From: Roseomonas sp. KE2513
GTDB taxonomy: Bacteria; Pseudomonadota; Alphaproteobacteria; Acetobacterales; Acetobacteraceae
DNA length: 64,000 nucleotides
Assembly: GCF_016107305.1 (NCBI RefSeq)
Contig: NZ_RCVR01000016.1
Span: 56,456 to 120,455, forward strand
Reading direction: 5' to 3'
Shown here: positions 1 through 8,770 of the stretch, one piece after another
How positions within the stretch are numbered: position 1 is the first letter of the stretch
Layout of the letters: every line of letters starts with the position of its first letter
Made by a program: the position numbers and the translations under genes
Notes under the pieces: generated by a model
What the model saw: only the letters and a program-made list of their open reading frames with translations
Database searches by the model: none
Told to the model about the DNA's origin: nothing

Positions 1-1
1 C

Positions 2-436
2 GGCAACGATGCGCAGAAGACCATGGGCATCATCGCCATCCTCCTCTTCTCCCAGGGGATGACAGGCGAGACCTTTCACGTGCCCTTCTGGGTGGTCATC
101 GCCTGCCATGCCGCGATGGGCCTGGGCACGCTGATGGGCGGCTGGCGCATCGTTCGCACCATGGGGTCGCGCATCACTGAGCTCCGTCCCGTCCAGGGAT
201 TCTGTGCAGAGACCGGCGGCGCCCTGTCCCTTTTCGGCGCGACTTGGCTCGGCATTCCCGTATCCACCACCCACACCGTCACGGGTGCGATCGTGGGTGT
301 CGGCGCTGCCCGTCGCGCCTCTGCCGTTCGTTGGGGCGTCGCGCGCCGCATCGTCTGGGCGTGGATCGTCACCTTGCCTGCCTCCGCAGCCGTGGGTGCC
401 CTTGGGTACTGGCTCAGTGCCATGTTGCTGGGCTGA
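2..436 (+). CDS. Inorganic phosphate transporter, PiT family (C-terminal part)
   Basis: The gene enters from the left edge, so only the last 144 residues are visible and the start is outside the window. The first visible residues, GNDAQKTMG, are the C-terminal copy of the PiT signature (GANDVANAFG/GNDAQKTMG), which lies in a re-entrant part of this inner-membrane ion-coupled phosphate permease. Later hydrophobic segments and the motif PVSTTHT followed by a glycine-rich stretch also fit the C-terminal half of PiT proteins. Stop TGA at 434-436. No PhoU-like or pit accessory partner is visible downstream, so any operon partner must lie upstream of the window. Confidence 0.93.
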   Translation, partial: GNDAQKTMGIIAILLFSQGMTGETFHVPFWVVIACHAAMGLGTLMGGWRIVRTMGSRITELRPVQGFCAETGGALSLFGATWLGIPVSTTHTVTGAIVGVGAARRASAVRWGVARRIVWAWIVTLPASAAVGALGYWLSAMLLG

Positions 437-898
437 GATGCTTTCCGGGCTCCCGCTCCGGACTGCTCAGCAGGGCAGGGCCGATATTCTGCCTCCGACC
501 CGCTGACCTTCAAGGCTGCCACGGACCATGCCAGTTGCTGTCCAGCACTACGGGCTTCAGCTATCTGAAGGAGACCTTGCCGGTTCTGGCCGTGTCGGGC
601 CGGGTGAAGGATCGGCACGCCGTGGCCGCGCGCCATCGAAAGGCTGCAGCATCTTTCCTCGGCGTCCTGTGCCGCGCCGCCACCGTTGCGGGCGCCAAGA
701 GAACCTCATCTGCCGTAGTATCGGCCGCACGAACGACCTTGGCCCATTGGTCGCGCTCGCTGACAAGGATCGCGCCGCAGATCTCACGGGCACCATCATC
801 GCCGGCACTGTCCACAGTCGCGAGAGCCCATGCGCTCGCGGAGCCCAGACGCATTGTCCGCTCGCTTGCCCATTCCCGGCTGCTGACTGGGCCGGCTC
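437..898. other. Intergenic stretch with decayed IS fragment
   Basis: No intact gene is supported between the phosphate transporter and the IclR gene. Long open frames exist on both strands but they lack codon bias and homology that I can recognise. The only interpretable content is a short IS5-type transposase fragment at 601-694, described separately. Confidence 0.5.
601..694 (+). pseudogene. IS5-family transposase remnant (C-terminal fragment)
   Basis: Read from 601, the frame gives GRVKDRHAVAARHRKAA followed by ASFLGVLCRAATVA. This aligns with the C-terminus of the IS5-type transposase at 31957-32370 (ARLKEWRAVATRYEKTA, SSFLGVLHLAATLD), including the spacing. No start, DDE residues or terminal inverted repeats were found around it, so it is a leftover of an old insertion. 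The match is short, so chance is not fully excluded. Confidence 0.5.
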
Positions 899-1696
899 CT
901 ATCCGGGGACCGGCCCCGCCGGCATTTGCGCCGTCCCGCCCAGGGCGGCGGTGGCCCGTGCTGCGCAGGAGAGCAGCGCCTGGATCTCGGCGCTCCCGCG
1001 CTCCATGCCCAGCGAACCTTGCGAGCCGATAACGCTCAGCGCGAAGCGGACTGTCCCGCTCCAGTCCCGGATCGGGGCGGCGGCGGAGGCGTAGCCGGTG
1101 CCGTCGTCGCGCCGGATGACGACGTAGCCGGCCTCGCGCATCTCTCGCTGTGCCGCCGTGATAAAGGCCATGCCCGAAAGGCCTGTGGCGCTCCCGATCC
1201 CCTGTTCGCGCGAGATCAGCGGCATGGTTGCCGCCTCGGGAAGGCAGCCGGCGAAGGCCTTGCCCGCCGCCGTCGCCGTGATCGAGAGAAGGCCCGTTCG
1301 CAGCTCCAGCGCCGAGCGCCAATCGCCCTCCTGCTTGAAGAGGCTCACCGGCCCGTCGCCCGTCCAAGCCGTCACGGCCGCACTGTGCCGCGTGATGTCG
1401 CGAAGCGCCGTCACCTCCTGCCGCGCGATCTCGAAGCCGTCGATCTGCTGAATGGCGCTCATGCCGAGCGCGACGGCGGAGGGGCCGAGACGATAGTGCC
1501 CGGGCTTCGCGTCCGTTGCTGCCAGCCCCGTACGGACGAGGCTGACGAGATAGTTGTTGGCCGCGCTGGGCGAGAGGCCTGCGCCCGCGGCGATTTCCCG
1601 CAGCGGCAGCGGACGCGGAGAACCCTGCATCGCCTGGAGAAGGCGGAAAGCCACCTCGATCGACTGTATGCCGCGCCGGGCCGGGGCTTCGCTCAT
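899..1696 (-). CDS. IclR family transcriptional regulator
   Basis: A 265-residue protein with an N-terminal winged helix-turn-helix (about residues 8-65; the segment around GLSPSAANNYLVSL is the recognition region) and a C-terminal IclR effector-binding domain. The ATG at 1696 is preferred over the upstream in-frame ATG at 1768, because IclR proteins normally start a few residues before the HTH and the extra 24 residues look non-coding. It is transcribed away from the VOC/monooxygenase/Bug gene set that starts at 1995, the usual arrangement for a local regulator of a catabolic operon. A palindrome at 1952-1966 in the shared region is a candidate operator. The ligand is unknown. Confidence 0.88.
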   Translation of the reverse strand: MSEAPARRGIQSIEVAFRLLQAMQGSPRPLPLREIAAGAGLSPSAANNYLVSLVRTGLAATDAKPGHYRLGPSAVALGMSAIQQIDGFEIARQEVTALRDITRHSAAVTAWTGDGPVSLFKQEGDWRSALELRTGLLSITATAAGKAFAGCLPEAATMPLISREQGIGSATGLSGMAFITAAQREMREAGYVVIRRDDGTGYASAAAPIRDWSGTVRFALSVIGSQGSLGMERGSAEIQALLSCAARATAALGGTAQMPAGPVPG

Positions 1697-1994
1697 GCGT
1701 CTCCAGGAAGCAGGGCGGCTTCCCATCCGCACTGACAGGATGCGATGCCGACTTTCACCATAGAACACAAAGGCAAGCGTTCAACGTGCATGAACATCCA
1801 TGGTCGTGGCGACTTCAATGCGCCGCGTGCTGTCGTGCACGCCGCATCCCATCACCCTGCCTATGTACGCAAAGCCTCCACCCTGACAGCACAGGCTTTG
1901 CCATTGACAATCTGTTTCCTGCCGGGACACCATACAGCATAAATAAATACATACAACACTGTTGTACAAAAAATGCTGGGTAGGGAAGCGTAGG
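1697..1994. promoter_or_regulatory. Divergent intergenic control region (IclR / VOC operon)
   Basis: This 298-base gap separates the IclR gene from the operon starting at 1995. Its right half is clearly AT-richer than the surroundings. It contains a perfect TTGACA at 1904-1909, but I see no well-spaced -10 for it; CATAAAT lies at 1938-1944. The palindrome at 1952-1966 lies just upstream of the VOC start. No convincing open frame lies here. Confidence 0.45.
1952..1966. promoter_or_regulatory. Perfect 15-bp palindrome, candidate operator
   Basis: TACAAC-ACT-GTTGTA is a perfect inverted repeat (6-bp arms, 3-base centre) ending 28 bases before the ATG at 1995. Its position next to a divergent IclR gene makes it a candidate operator for that protein or for another regulator. 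The binding protein is inferred, not shown. Confidence 0.45.
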
Positions 1995-2342
1995 ATGAGG
2001 CTGCAAAGCGTCCACACCGTTACCCGCAACATGGACGGCGCGGAGCGCTTCTACCGCACGGTTCTCGATCTCGCGCCAAGCTTCCGCGATGAGGAGCACT
2101 GGTGCCAGTTCCGCCTGGGCGACACGGGCTTTGCGCTCAGCTCGATCGGCGAGGCCGCGCCCGGCGCCTCCGGCAGCGTTGCCGTCTTTGGGACGGATGA
2201 TCTTGATAAGGCCGCATCGCGCGTGACGGCCGCCGGCGGAGCTGTCCACGGTCGGCGCGACATGGGCTCGCACGGCGCCGTCCTCAACTGCGCCGACCCT
2301 GAGGGCAACCCTTTCCAGATCTTCGCCCGCCACGCGGCCTGA
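1995..2342 (+). CDS. VOC family (glyoxalase/bleomycin-resistance/dioxygenase fold) protein
   Basis: A 115-residue single-domain protein. It opens with RLQSVHTVTRNMDGAERFYRTVLDL, the typical first beta-alpha-beta unit of VOC proteins, and closes with DPEGNPFQIF, the typical second half-motif. The ATG at 1995 is chosen because AGGGAAG (1982-1988) stands in front of it; an upstream GTG frame start at 1962 would run into the palindrome. One VOC module of this size usually works as a dimer with a metal site, as in glyoxalase I, extradiol dioxygenases or epimerases. The substrate is not predictable. It is the first gene of the presumed operon with the flavin monooxygenase and hydrolase. Confidence 0.85.
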   Translation: MRLQSVHTVTRNMDGAERFYRTVLDLAPSFRDEEHWCQFRLGDTGFALSSIGEAAPGASGSVAVFGTDDLDKAASRVTAAGGAVHGRRDMGSHGAVLNCADPEGNPFQIFARHAA

Positions 2343-2367
2343 TCTCCCTGCACGCAGGAACAACACC

Positions 2368-3411
2368 ATGCAGTTCGGAATCTTCGACCAGAACGACCGC
2401 GGCTCCCTGCCGCTGGCCGATCAGTACGAGCAGCGACTCCGCCTCGCCGAACTTTACGAGGTACTCGGCTTCGACCGCTATCACATGAGCGAGCACCACG
2501 CGACGCCGCTGAGCATGGCGCCCTCTCCGAGCGTCTTCATGGCCGCGCTCGCCCAGCGCACGAAGCGGCTGCGTCTATGTCCGCTCGTCTACCTCCTGCC
2601 GATCTACCACCCGCTGCGCCTGGCGGAGGAGATCTGCATGCTCGACCACCTCAGCCGCGGGCGCTTCGAGTTCGGCGTCGGCCGCGGGGCCTCCCCGCAC
2701 GAGTTGGCGGCCTATGGCGTGGACTCCGCCACTGCGCCGGCGATGTACGCAGAATCGCTGGAGATCATTCGCGCCTTTTTCGCCGCCGGGGATTCGCTGA
2801 CCTACGAGGGCCGTTTCTGGCAACTCGACGACGTCCCCGTGGAGATCCGGCCGTTCCAGAAGCCGCAGCCGCCGCAATGGTATGCCCTGGCCTCACCAGA
2901 CTCGACCGTCTGGCCCGCGCGGAACGGGGTGAACGTGCTCTGCGGCGGCCCCGTGGACCGCGTGCGCGCGGTGACCGACCGCTACCGCGCCGAGTGGCGG
3001 ATGGCCCATCCCGCGGGACTTTCCGAGGGGACGGAGGAGCCTCGGATCGGCGTAAACCGCTACATCCTCGTCGCCGACACGGATCGCGAAGCACTGGAAC
3101 TGGGCCGCGCCGCCTGGCCGATCTTTTACCGTCACTTCATGAAGCTCTGGCACAAGCACGGCACGCAGCCCGTCAACGCCAAGCTGCCGCCCGACTTCGA
3201 CACGCTCCTTGCCTCGGAGCAGGCGGTCACGGGCTCCCCCGCCACCGTACGCGACAAGCTTGCCCGACAGGTGAGCGAGGGTGGACTGAACTACCTCATC
3301 GGCAACTTCACTTTCGGCGGCCTCGCGGGGGCGGATGTCGAGACCTCCGTGCGGCTCTTCGCCGCCGAAGTCATGCCGGCACTGCGCGCGCTGAGCCCCG
3401 TACCGGCATGA
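2368..3411 (+). CDS. LLM class flavin-dependent oxidoreductase (luciferase-like monooxygenase)
   Basis: A 347-residue protein with one bacterial-luciferase-like TIM-barrel domain over most of its length. Recognisable elements are the N-terminal FGIFDQND strand, RYHMSEHHATPL (residues about 39-50), RLAEEICMLDHLSRGRFEFGVGRG (about 88-112), and a C-terminal TGSPATVRDKL helix typical of LLM enzymes. Such enzymes use FMNH2 and O2 to hydroxylate or insert oxygen into organic substrates, with a separate flavin reductase; none is visible nearby. The stop overlaps the next ATG (ATGA at 3408-3411), so it is translationally coupled to an alpha/beta hydrolase, a pairing that would suit oxidation to an ester followed by hydrolysis. 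That pathway is inference. Confidence 0.9.
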   Translation: MQFGIFDQNDRGSLPLADQYEQRLRLAELYEVLGFDRYHMSEHHATPLSMAPSPSVFMAALAQRTKRLRLCPLVYLLPIYHPLRLAEEICMLDHLSRGRFEFGVGRGASPHELAAYGVDSATAPAMYAESLEIIRAFFAAGDSLTYEGRFWQLDDVPVEIRPFQKPQPPQWYALASPDSTVWPARNGVNVLCGGPVDRVRAVTDRYRAEWRMAHPAGLSEGTEEPRIGVNRYILVADTDREALELGRAAWPIFYRHFMKLWHKHGTQPVNAKLPPDFDTLLASEQAVTGSPATVRDKLARQVSEGGLNYLIGNFTFGGLAGADVETSVRLFAAEVMPALRALSPVPA

Positions 3412-4268
3412 CGGCACTCGCCGCCGGGGACGCTGCTCTCCTCGCCTCGGACCTGCCGCCGCTTCGGCGCGTGAACCTGCCCGGCCAAGGGGCGCGCGTG
3501 ATCGAGTACCGGGAGTCCGGCCCGGGTGATGAGCCTACCATCCTCATGCTGCACGGCACCGGCTCAAGCTCGGCCGGCTACCGGGCTCAACTCGCGGGCC
3601 TTTCGGATCGATACCGCGTGGTTGCCTGGAATGCGCCTGGCTACGGCACCAGCACGCCCCTGGCCTCACCCGATCCCACTGCGGGGGACTATGCGGCGGC
3701 GGTGGAGGAACTGATGGACGCGCTCGGTATCTCCCGTGCGGCGGTGCTCGTCGGCAGCTCGTGGGGCAGCGTGATCGCGCTCAACCTCGCGGTGGTGCGG
3801 CCCGCACGCGTCGGGGCGCTCGTCCTCTCCGCCCCGAACACCGCGCGCGGCGCCATGCCGGAGGAGGCGCGTCAGGCCGCGATCGCCGAGATGCGCCGCA
3901 ACGTGCCGCGGCCGGATGCGGACCGCGGCGCCGTTGCCGACCGGCTTCTCACGCCTGACACGCCGGCAGCGGTGCGCGCCCTGGTGGAACGCCTGCGCGA
4001 CGACATGACGCCCACGGGTTGGCTGGGCGCGATGCACATGATGTTCACCACCGACACGCCCTCCATCATCGGGCAGGTGCGATGCCCCGTGGCGATCCTG
4101 GCCGGTACGCGCGACAGGCTGGCACCTCTGGAATTGCATGCGGGGCTCCTGCACGCGGGGAAGCCCGACGCGGCCCTGCATGTGCTCGAGGGTTACGGCC
4201 ACATGTTGAAGCTTGAGGCACCCGGACCGTTCAATGAAATTGTGCGCGGGTTACCGGATTTCCAATAG
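3408..4268 (+). CDS. Alpha/beta hydrolase (cytoplasmic)
   Basis: A 286-residue alpha/beta hydrolase with no signal peptide. The oxyanion strand LMLHGTGSSSAGY is followed by the nucleophile elbow G-S-S-W-G (LVGSSWGSV), the acid-loop region (AGTRDRLAP) and the catalytic histidine (EGYGHMLKLE). All triad positions are present, so it should be an active esterase, C-C hydrolase or haloalkane/epoxide-type hydrolase. The start at 3408 overlaps the monooxygenase stop by four bases and is in the correct frame; a longer frame upstream is just read-through of the previous gene in another frame. It is followed after 22 bases by a Bug receptor gene. Confidence 0.9.
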   Translation: MTALAAGDAALLASDLPPLRRVNLPGQGARVIEYRESGPGDEPTILMLHGTGSSSAGYRAQLAGLSDRYRVVAWNAPGYGTSTPLASPDPTAGDYAAAVEELMDALGISRAAVLVGSSWGSVIALNLAVVRPARVGALVLSAPNTARGAMPEEARQAAIAEMRRNVPRPDADRGAVADRLLTPDTPAAVRALVERLRDDMTPTGWLGAMHMMFTTDTPSIIGQVRCPVAILAGTRDRLAPLELHAGLLHAGKPDAALHVLEGYGHMLKLEAPGPFNEIVRGLPDFQ

Positions 4269-4290
4269 GGTAGGTGCTGCGGAGGAAACA

Positions 4291-5280
4291 ATGATACGCA
4301 AGACCAAACGCTCTGTGCTGGCCTTCCTCGCTTTGGCGCTCGCTACCAGTTTTGCAGCCCCAGTCCGGGCGCAGCAGGGCCTGCAGCCGGGCGGCGGCAC
4401 GGTGCGCCTGGTGTTGAACAGCGCGCCCGGCAGCGCTGCGGACGCCGTGGCCCGCGTCATGGTCGAGCCGCTGGCCGAAATCCTCGGGCAGCCAGTTGTC
4501 GTGGAGAACGTGCCTGGTGGCGGCGGTGTCGTCGGCATTGCCCGCGCGATGCAGTCGCGCCGCGATGGTACCACCATTCTCTCGGCGGTGTCCGGCACGC
4601 TCATCGGCCCGATGCTGGACCGCAGCCTGCCCTACGAGATCGGCCGGGACCTGATCCCGGTCTCGCAGACGACCGCCGCCATGGCCGTCTTCGTCGTCCG
4701 GTCGGGGCTGGAGGCGACGAACCTCCGCGACTTCGTGGCGCGGGCGAAGGAGGGCGGGCAGCCGCTGGCCTTCGGTAATTACGGCTATGGCTCCTCCAGC
4801 CACCTGCAGGGCATGCTGCTGGCCCGCGAGACCGGGCTCGAGGTCGAGGCCGTGCCGTTCAACGGCACCTCCCAGCTCATCACGGAGATGATCGGCGGCC
4901 GGCTATGCTGCGCCTTCATCGACGTGGGCTCTGCGCGCGACTTCATCCGTGCTGGCCAGCTCCGCCCGCTCGGTTCGACCGGGCCGCGCCGCGCGCCGGA
5001 CCTGCCGGACGTGCCGACCTTCACCGAGCAGGGCCTCGCCAACTTCGACCCGCAGATCTGGCAGGGCATGTTCCTGCCAGCCGGAACACCGCCCTCCATC
5101 GTGGAGGCGCTCGGACGAGCCCTGGGCGAGGCGACGCGACGCCCCGGCCCCGCCGCCTTCATCCGCAGCATCGGCTACGAGCCCGTTGGCAGTTCACCGG
5201 GGGAGTTCGCCGCCATGATCGCGCACGACGCGCCGATCTGGCGCCAGATCATCGACCAGACGGGTGTTCGCATCAAATAG
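4291..5280 (+). CDS. Bug/TctC family tripartite tricarboxylate transporter substrate-binding protein
   Basis: A 329-residue periplasmic receptor. It starts at the ATG at 4291 behind GGAGG (4281-4285), with a cleavable signal peptide (basic MIRKTKRS, hydrophobic core, then PVRAQQ). The mature part carries family marks: VVVENVPGGGGVVGI, the DG-T-I-LS segment, the YGSSSHLQ loop, a conserved PFNGTSQ region, and a C-terminal lobe starting at LPDVPTFTE. Bug proteins bind carboxylates or related small molecules between two lobes and usually deliver to TctAB permeases. No tctA or tctB is visible in this window, so it is an orphan receptor. Its operon position suggests it captures the substrate handled by the neighbouring monooxygenase and hydrolases. 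Confidence 0.93.
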   Translation: MIRKTKRSVLAFLALALATSFAAPVRAQQGLQPGGGTVRLVLNSAPGSAADAVARVMVEPLAEILGQPVVVENVPGGGGVVGIARAMQSRRDGTTILSAVSGTLIGPMLDRSLPYEIGRDLIPVSQTTAAMAVFVVRSGLEATNLRDFVARAKEGGQPLAFGNYGYGSSSHLQGMLLARETGLEVEAVPFNGTSQLITEMIGGRLCCAFIDVGSARDFIRAGQLRPLGSTGPRRAPDLPDVPTFTEQGLANFDPQIWQGMFLPAGTPPSIVEALGRALGEATRRPGPAAFIRSIGYEPVGSSPGEFAAMIAHDAPIWRQIIDQTGVRIK

Positions 5281-5349
5281 TGGCGGGAACCTAGTGGCGC
5301 GAACGGACTGGGCGGGCCGCACCCGCATGTCGGGCCCCGGGAGAAGACG

Positions 5350-6756
5350 ATGAGAACAACGATCCTGGCCCTCGCCATGGCGGCTGGCCTCTGCGCCGGC
5401 GCCTCGGCTCAGGAGGTGACGAACCGCTTCGTGCGGGTCGCGCCCCGGGTCGCCGGTGTCCTCTACGCGCCTGCGCAGGCCGGACCGGCGGCAAGGGTGG
5501 CGGTCGTCGTCATGCACGACTACAGCGACTTTCTCGATCACCCCGCGACGGTGAACCTTGCGCGCCGCGGCTACACGGTGCTGGCAGCCAACCCGCGCCA
5601 CGCGCCCGATACCGACGACCGCGACATGGATTTCGATAATGCGCTGGCCGATCTCGGGTCGGCCGTGCGCTACGCGCGGCGCCTGCCGGGAATCGAGCGC
5701 GTGCTGCTGCTCGGCCACTCCTCCGGCGCGCCGCTCGCGGCCGCCTACCAGAACATCGCGGAGAATGGCGTTCGGGCCTGCCAGGGGCAGGAGAAGATCG
5801 TGCCTTGTCCGGACTCGCTCGCGGGGATGGAGCGGGCCGATGGGGTTGTTCTCCTGGACCCGATCTTCGGCCTCGGCGCGAATGTGCTGACCTCCGTCGA
5901 CCCCGCGCTGGATGCCGGGGATGGCGCAGGTCAACTCGACATCTACTCCCCGGCCAACGGCTTTTCGCCCAGCGGCGCGCACTACGCCGAGCCGTTCCGC
6001 GCGCGCTTCCTGGCGGCGCAGGCCGCGCGCAACGCCCGCCTGATCGAGGCGGCGCTGGAGCGGCGGCGGGCGCTGGACGAGGGGCGCTCCGCCTTCGCCG
6101 ACGACGAGCCCTTTGTCGTGCCGGGCGCGACGCGCACGCCGCGCCTCTGGCGCCCGGACGTCGCCCTGCTTTCACGCACGCGCGGCGCCTACCCTCTGCT
6201 GCGCGGCGACGGCTCGACGGCGACAGAAGTGATCCGCTCCCTGCGCGTGCCCTCTGGCCTGACCAACGCCGTACCGGCCCGGCGTGACCGGGAGGACGCA
6301 CGGGGCGCCGCCGCGGCGGCCCCCGTGGCCGCCAGGCCCTTGCTGCTCGGCGGCTCGCTCGACACCACCGTCCGGCGCTTCCTCAGCACCTTTGCCAGCC
6401 GCTCGACGCCCGACTACGCGATCGGCGAGGACCGCGTGACGGGGATCGACTGGAACTCCTCCTACAACAGCACGCCCGGCAACCTGGAGGGCGTCGCGGC
6501 CCCCCTGCTGGTGATGGGGATGACCGGGCACTACTGGATTGTCTCGGCCGAGACGGCCTACGAGCACGCGGCGAGCCGGGACAAGTCAGTTGCTTTTGTC
6601 GAGGGTGCAACGCACGGCTTCACACCCTGCGAGCCATGTGCGCGCGTGCCCGGTCAGTTCGGCGACACGACCGCCCGCACCTTCGACCATGTCGCGGCCT
6701 GGATCGCAGCGCGCTTCGTGGCGGGCGCCGCTGGCGCGGTAGGGCGCTCGCCGTGA
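5350..6756 (+). CDS. Secreted alpha/beta hydrolase family protein
   Basis: A 468-residue protein with a signal peptide (MRTTILALAMAAGLCAGASAQ). An alpha/beta hydrolase core follows: VVVMHDYSDF oxyanion strand, nucleophile elbow G-H-S-S-G (LLLGHSSGAPLAA, about residues 121-133), and a late histidine in VEGATHGFTPCEPC. The middle (about residues 190-340) is a long insertion rich in Arg and Ala that is not part of the minimal fold and may be a lid. Two cysteines in TPCEPC could form a disulfide in the periplasm. It lies between two Bug receptor genes and its stop overlaps the next GTG start (GTGA at 6753-6756), so it belongs to the same operon. Likely role: periplasmic cleavage of an ester or amide before uptake; inferred. 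Confidence 0.82.
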   Translation: MRTTILALAMAAGLCAGASAQEVTNRFVRVAPRVAGVLYAPAQAGPAARVAVVVMHDYSDFLDHPATVNLARRGYTVLAANPRHAPDTDDRDMDFDNALADLGSAVRYARRLPGIERVLLLGHSSGAPLAAAYQNIAENGVRACQGQEKIVPCPDSLAGMERADGVVLLDPIFGLGANVLTSVDPALDAGDGAGQLDIYSPANGFSPSGAHYAEPFRARFLAAQAARNARLIEAALERRRALDEGRSAFADDEPFVVPGATRTPRLWRPDVALLSRTRGAYPLLRGDGSTATEVIRSLRVPSGLTNAVPARRDREDARGAAAAAPVAARPLLLGGSLDTTVRRFLSTFASRSTPDYAIGEDRVTGIDWNSSYNSTPGNLEGVAAPLLVMGMTGHYWIVSAETAYEHAASRDKSVAFVEGATHGFTPCEPCARVPGQFGDTTARTFDHVAAWIAARFVAGAAGAVGRSP

Positions 6757-7745
6757 CGCCCCGCCTGGCATTCACGCGCCGACATGTCCTGGCCGGTCTG
6801 GCGGGCTCAGCCCTTGCCTCGCGGGCGAGGGCTCAGGCCACGCTTATCGACCGCCCCGCCCGGCTGGTCGTTGGCTATCCCGGCGGCGGTGCGACCGACA
6901 TCTTTGCCCGCCTTTATGCCGAGCGCCTTGCGGGCAGCTATGGACCTTCGGTGGTCGTGGACAACCGGCCCGGCGCCTCCGCCAGGTTGGCCGTGGAGAT
7001 CGTGCGGGCCGCGATCCCCGACGGCACCACGCTTCTCTGCACGCCCGAGAGCGTCCTGACGATCACGCCGCACATCTATCCGGCCACGACGCGCTACGAC
7101 GGCCTGACCGACTTGACGCCGGTCTCGGCAGTCGCATCCGTCCCTTTCGCCTTCTGCGTTGCCGCCGGGCACCCCGCCCAATCGCTGGAGGCGTTTCTTC
7201 GCTGGGCGGCGGATCAGCCGGAAATCCCGTATAGCAGCCCGGCCGCCGGCTCCACGCCGCAGCTGCTGGCGGCGTTGTTTGCCAGGCAGGGCGGCTTGCG
7301 AATGACGCACGTGTCCTATCGCGGCACAGGGGCCGCGCTGGTCGATCTCGGCGCGGGCCGGATCACCGCCTTCATGGGCACCTTGGGCGACCTCGTCGGC
7401 CCGCACCGGGCCGGTACGCTCCGGATGCTCGCGGTCACTGCGCCGCAGCGCCTCCCGAAGCTGCCGGACGTGCCGGCCTTTGCGGATCTCGGTCTGGCCG
7501 ATATCACCGGCGAGACCTGGAATGTGATGATGCTACCTGCGCAAGCTCCTGCCCGGATCGTTGAGGGGCTGCACGCCGCGATCGTGCGGGCGGCCGGCGA
7601 CACCCGGCTTCGGGCGCGGCTGGAGAGCATGGAGGCTGCGCCGATCACCTGCACGCCGGATGAACTGGCTTTGCGGCTCCGTGCCGAGAAGGACCGCTGG
7701 AAGGGCATTGTGCAGAGAGTTGGCTTCGTCGCGGACGGTGATTGA
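6753..7745 (+). CDS. Bug/TctC family substrate-binding protein
   Basis: A 330-residue receptor starting at GTG 6753, which overlaps the previous stop. The N-terminus has a twin-arginine-like RRHVLAGLAG followed by an A-R-A cleavage region. Family signatures are VVGYPGGGATDIFARL, VVVDNRPGASARLAVE, a Y-R-G-T-G loop (HVSYRGTGAALVDL) and LPKLPDVPAFADLG. It is the second Bug gene in the operon and differs strongly from the one at 4291, so the two probably bind different ligands or states of the same compound. It is the last gene of the block; a stretch of about 490 bases without a gene follows. Confidence 0.92.
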   Translation: MTPRLAFTRRHVLAGLAGSALASRARAQATLIDRPARLVVGYPGGGATDIFARLYAERLAGSYGPSVVVDNRPGASARLAVEIVRAAIPDGTTLLCTPESVLTITPHIYPATTRYDGLTDLTPVSAVASVPFAFCVAAGHPAQSLEAFLRWAADQPEIPYSSPAAGSTPQLLAALFARQGGLRMTHVSYRGTGAALVDLGAGRITAFMGTLGDLVGPHRAGTLRMLAVTAPQRLPKLPDVPAFADLGLADITGETWNVMMLPAQAPARIVEGLHAAIVRAAGDTRLRARLESMEAAPITCTPDELALRLRAEKDRWKGIVQRVGFVADGD

Positions 7746-8236
7746 GGGACGTGCCGCGGCCGCTTGTCATGCGCTGAGCGGGGTGACTGGCCTGCCCTCT
7801 CCTGTGGCTTTCAGCCGCGCCCTCGCCATATGCTCCACCCAGTCGCGGCGGCCGCTTGCCAAGGTGCGCCGGCCGCGGAGTCAGGTTGCGCTCGCCAGCC
7901 GGTGGTGCTGCCCTTGTGCCCGGCGGGACCTGCCGCTTCCTGGCCCTGTCATTCCCAAGAGGCGCCGGGTGGGCAGCATCGGAGTATTGCTCCTGCGAGA
8001 GCATGAGCCAGGAGCATGTCCTCCTTTCGCTCGCACGATCGTCGGAATGCAGCCCGGCCTCATCGTGGTGTTGGCTGCCGAGCACCTCCTGTCTGCGTCA
8101 TGCTGGAGAGACTGCGCGAGCAGGCTTTGGTGTGCCGGACAGGATTCTCTTTGCCTCCGATGAACACTACAACCTGGGTAAACGACGCCGTGGTACCCTT
8201 CCGTTACAGGCTGACCGATGCTGCTGGGAGGCGCGC
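7746..8236. other. Intergenic stretch, no supported gene
   Basis: Several short open frames occur on both strands but none has a ribosome-binding site combined with a recognisable protein. I see no IS ends, tRNA or strong hairpin. The right end holds GGGAGG (8227-8232), which serves the small gene at 8237. Confidence 0.4.
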
Positions 8237-8473
8237 ATGGCACAGGTGTTATGGAGGACAATGCCCGGCGAAGGCATGGTGTCGGAACCAGACTGTGGGC
8301 TGCGGCTTATCGTCGTGCCGACAGAGGCGCCCCACTCCGTCCGCTTCGTCGTGGAGAACCGGTTTGCGGGGAACCGCTTGTCGCTTCCGGTCCTCTCCGG
8401 CTACCGGGAGAGTGTCACGGCCGCGATGCAGGCCGCCGAGGAGGCGGTGAGCCGCCTTGGCGGCTCCTGGTGA
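8237..8473 (+). CDS. Small hypothetical protein
   Basis: A 78-residue protein of unknown function. The ATG at 8237 has GGGAGG just upstream. The sequence has alternating hydrophobic strands (RLIVVPTE, VRFVVENRF) and ends in an amphipathic helix (AMQAAEEAVSRLGG), so it could be a small alpha/beta protein. There is no signal peptide or membrane segment. A GC-rich hairpin follows directly after the stop, which supports a separate short transcript. I do not recognise the family. Confidence 0.5.
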   Translation: MAQVLWRTMPGEGMVSEPDCGLRLIVVPTEAPHSVRFVVENRFAGNRLSLPVLSGYRESVTAAMQAAEEAVSRLGGSW

Positions 8474-8475
8474 TT

Positions 8476-8490
8476 GGCCGCGGAGCGGCC
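8476..8490 (+). terminator. Candidate hairpin terminator
   Basis: GGCCGC-GGA-GCGGCC is a perfect 6-bp GC stem with a 3-base loop, two bases after the stop of the small hypothetical gene. There is no T-run after it, so classic intrinsic termination is uncertain. Confidence 0.35.
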
Positions 8491-8770
8491 TGCCGTAGCT
8501 CCCGTTTCCCAGCGTTCCCCCTGCTGTCGGCCCCGTCATGGGCTGGAACGATGGACGACGCCCGCGGAGGGTGAGCCGCCCTGTAGGATGGGCCTGTCCG
8601 GATGGGCACCGCTTGTCGGCCTGTTGCTCGCCGAGTTTGCATCCCTCGATGGGGCCGGCGCCATCATACACCTCAGCGGCATTGCCGGAGCGCCGGCCAG
8701 CTTCCGGATGCCTTCCAGGTTGCCCATGCGCCAGCCTCTGCCCAGGATGGCTCCGAACGTAGGAACCTGA

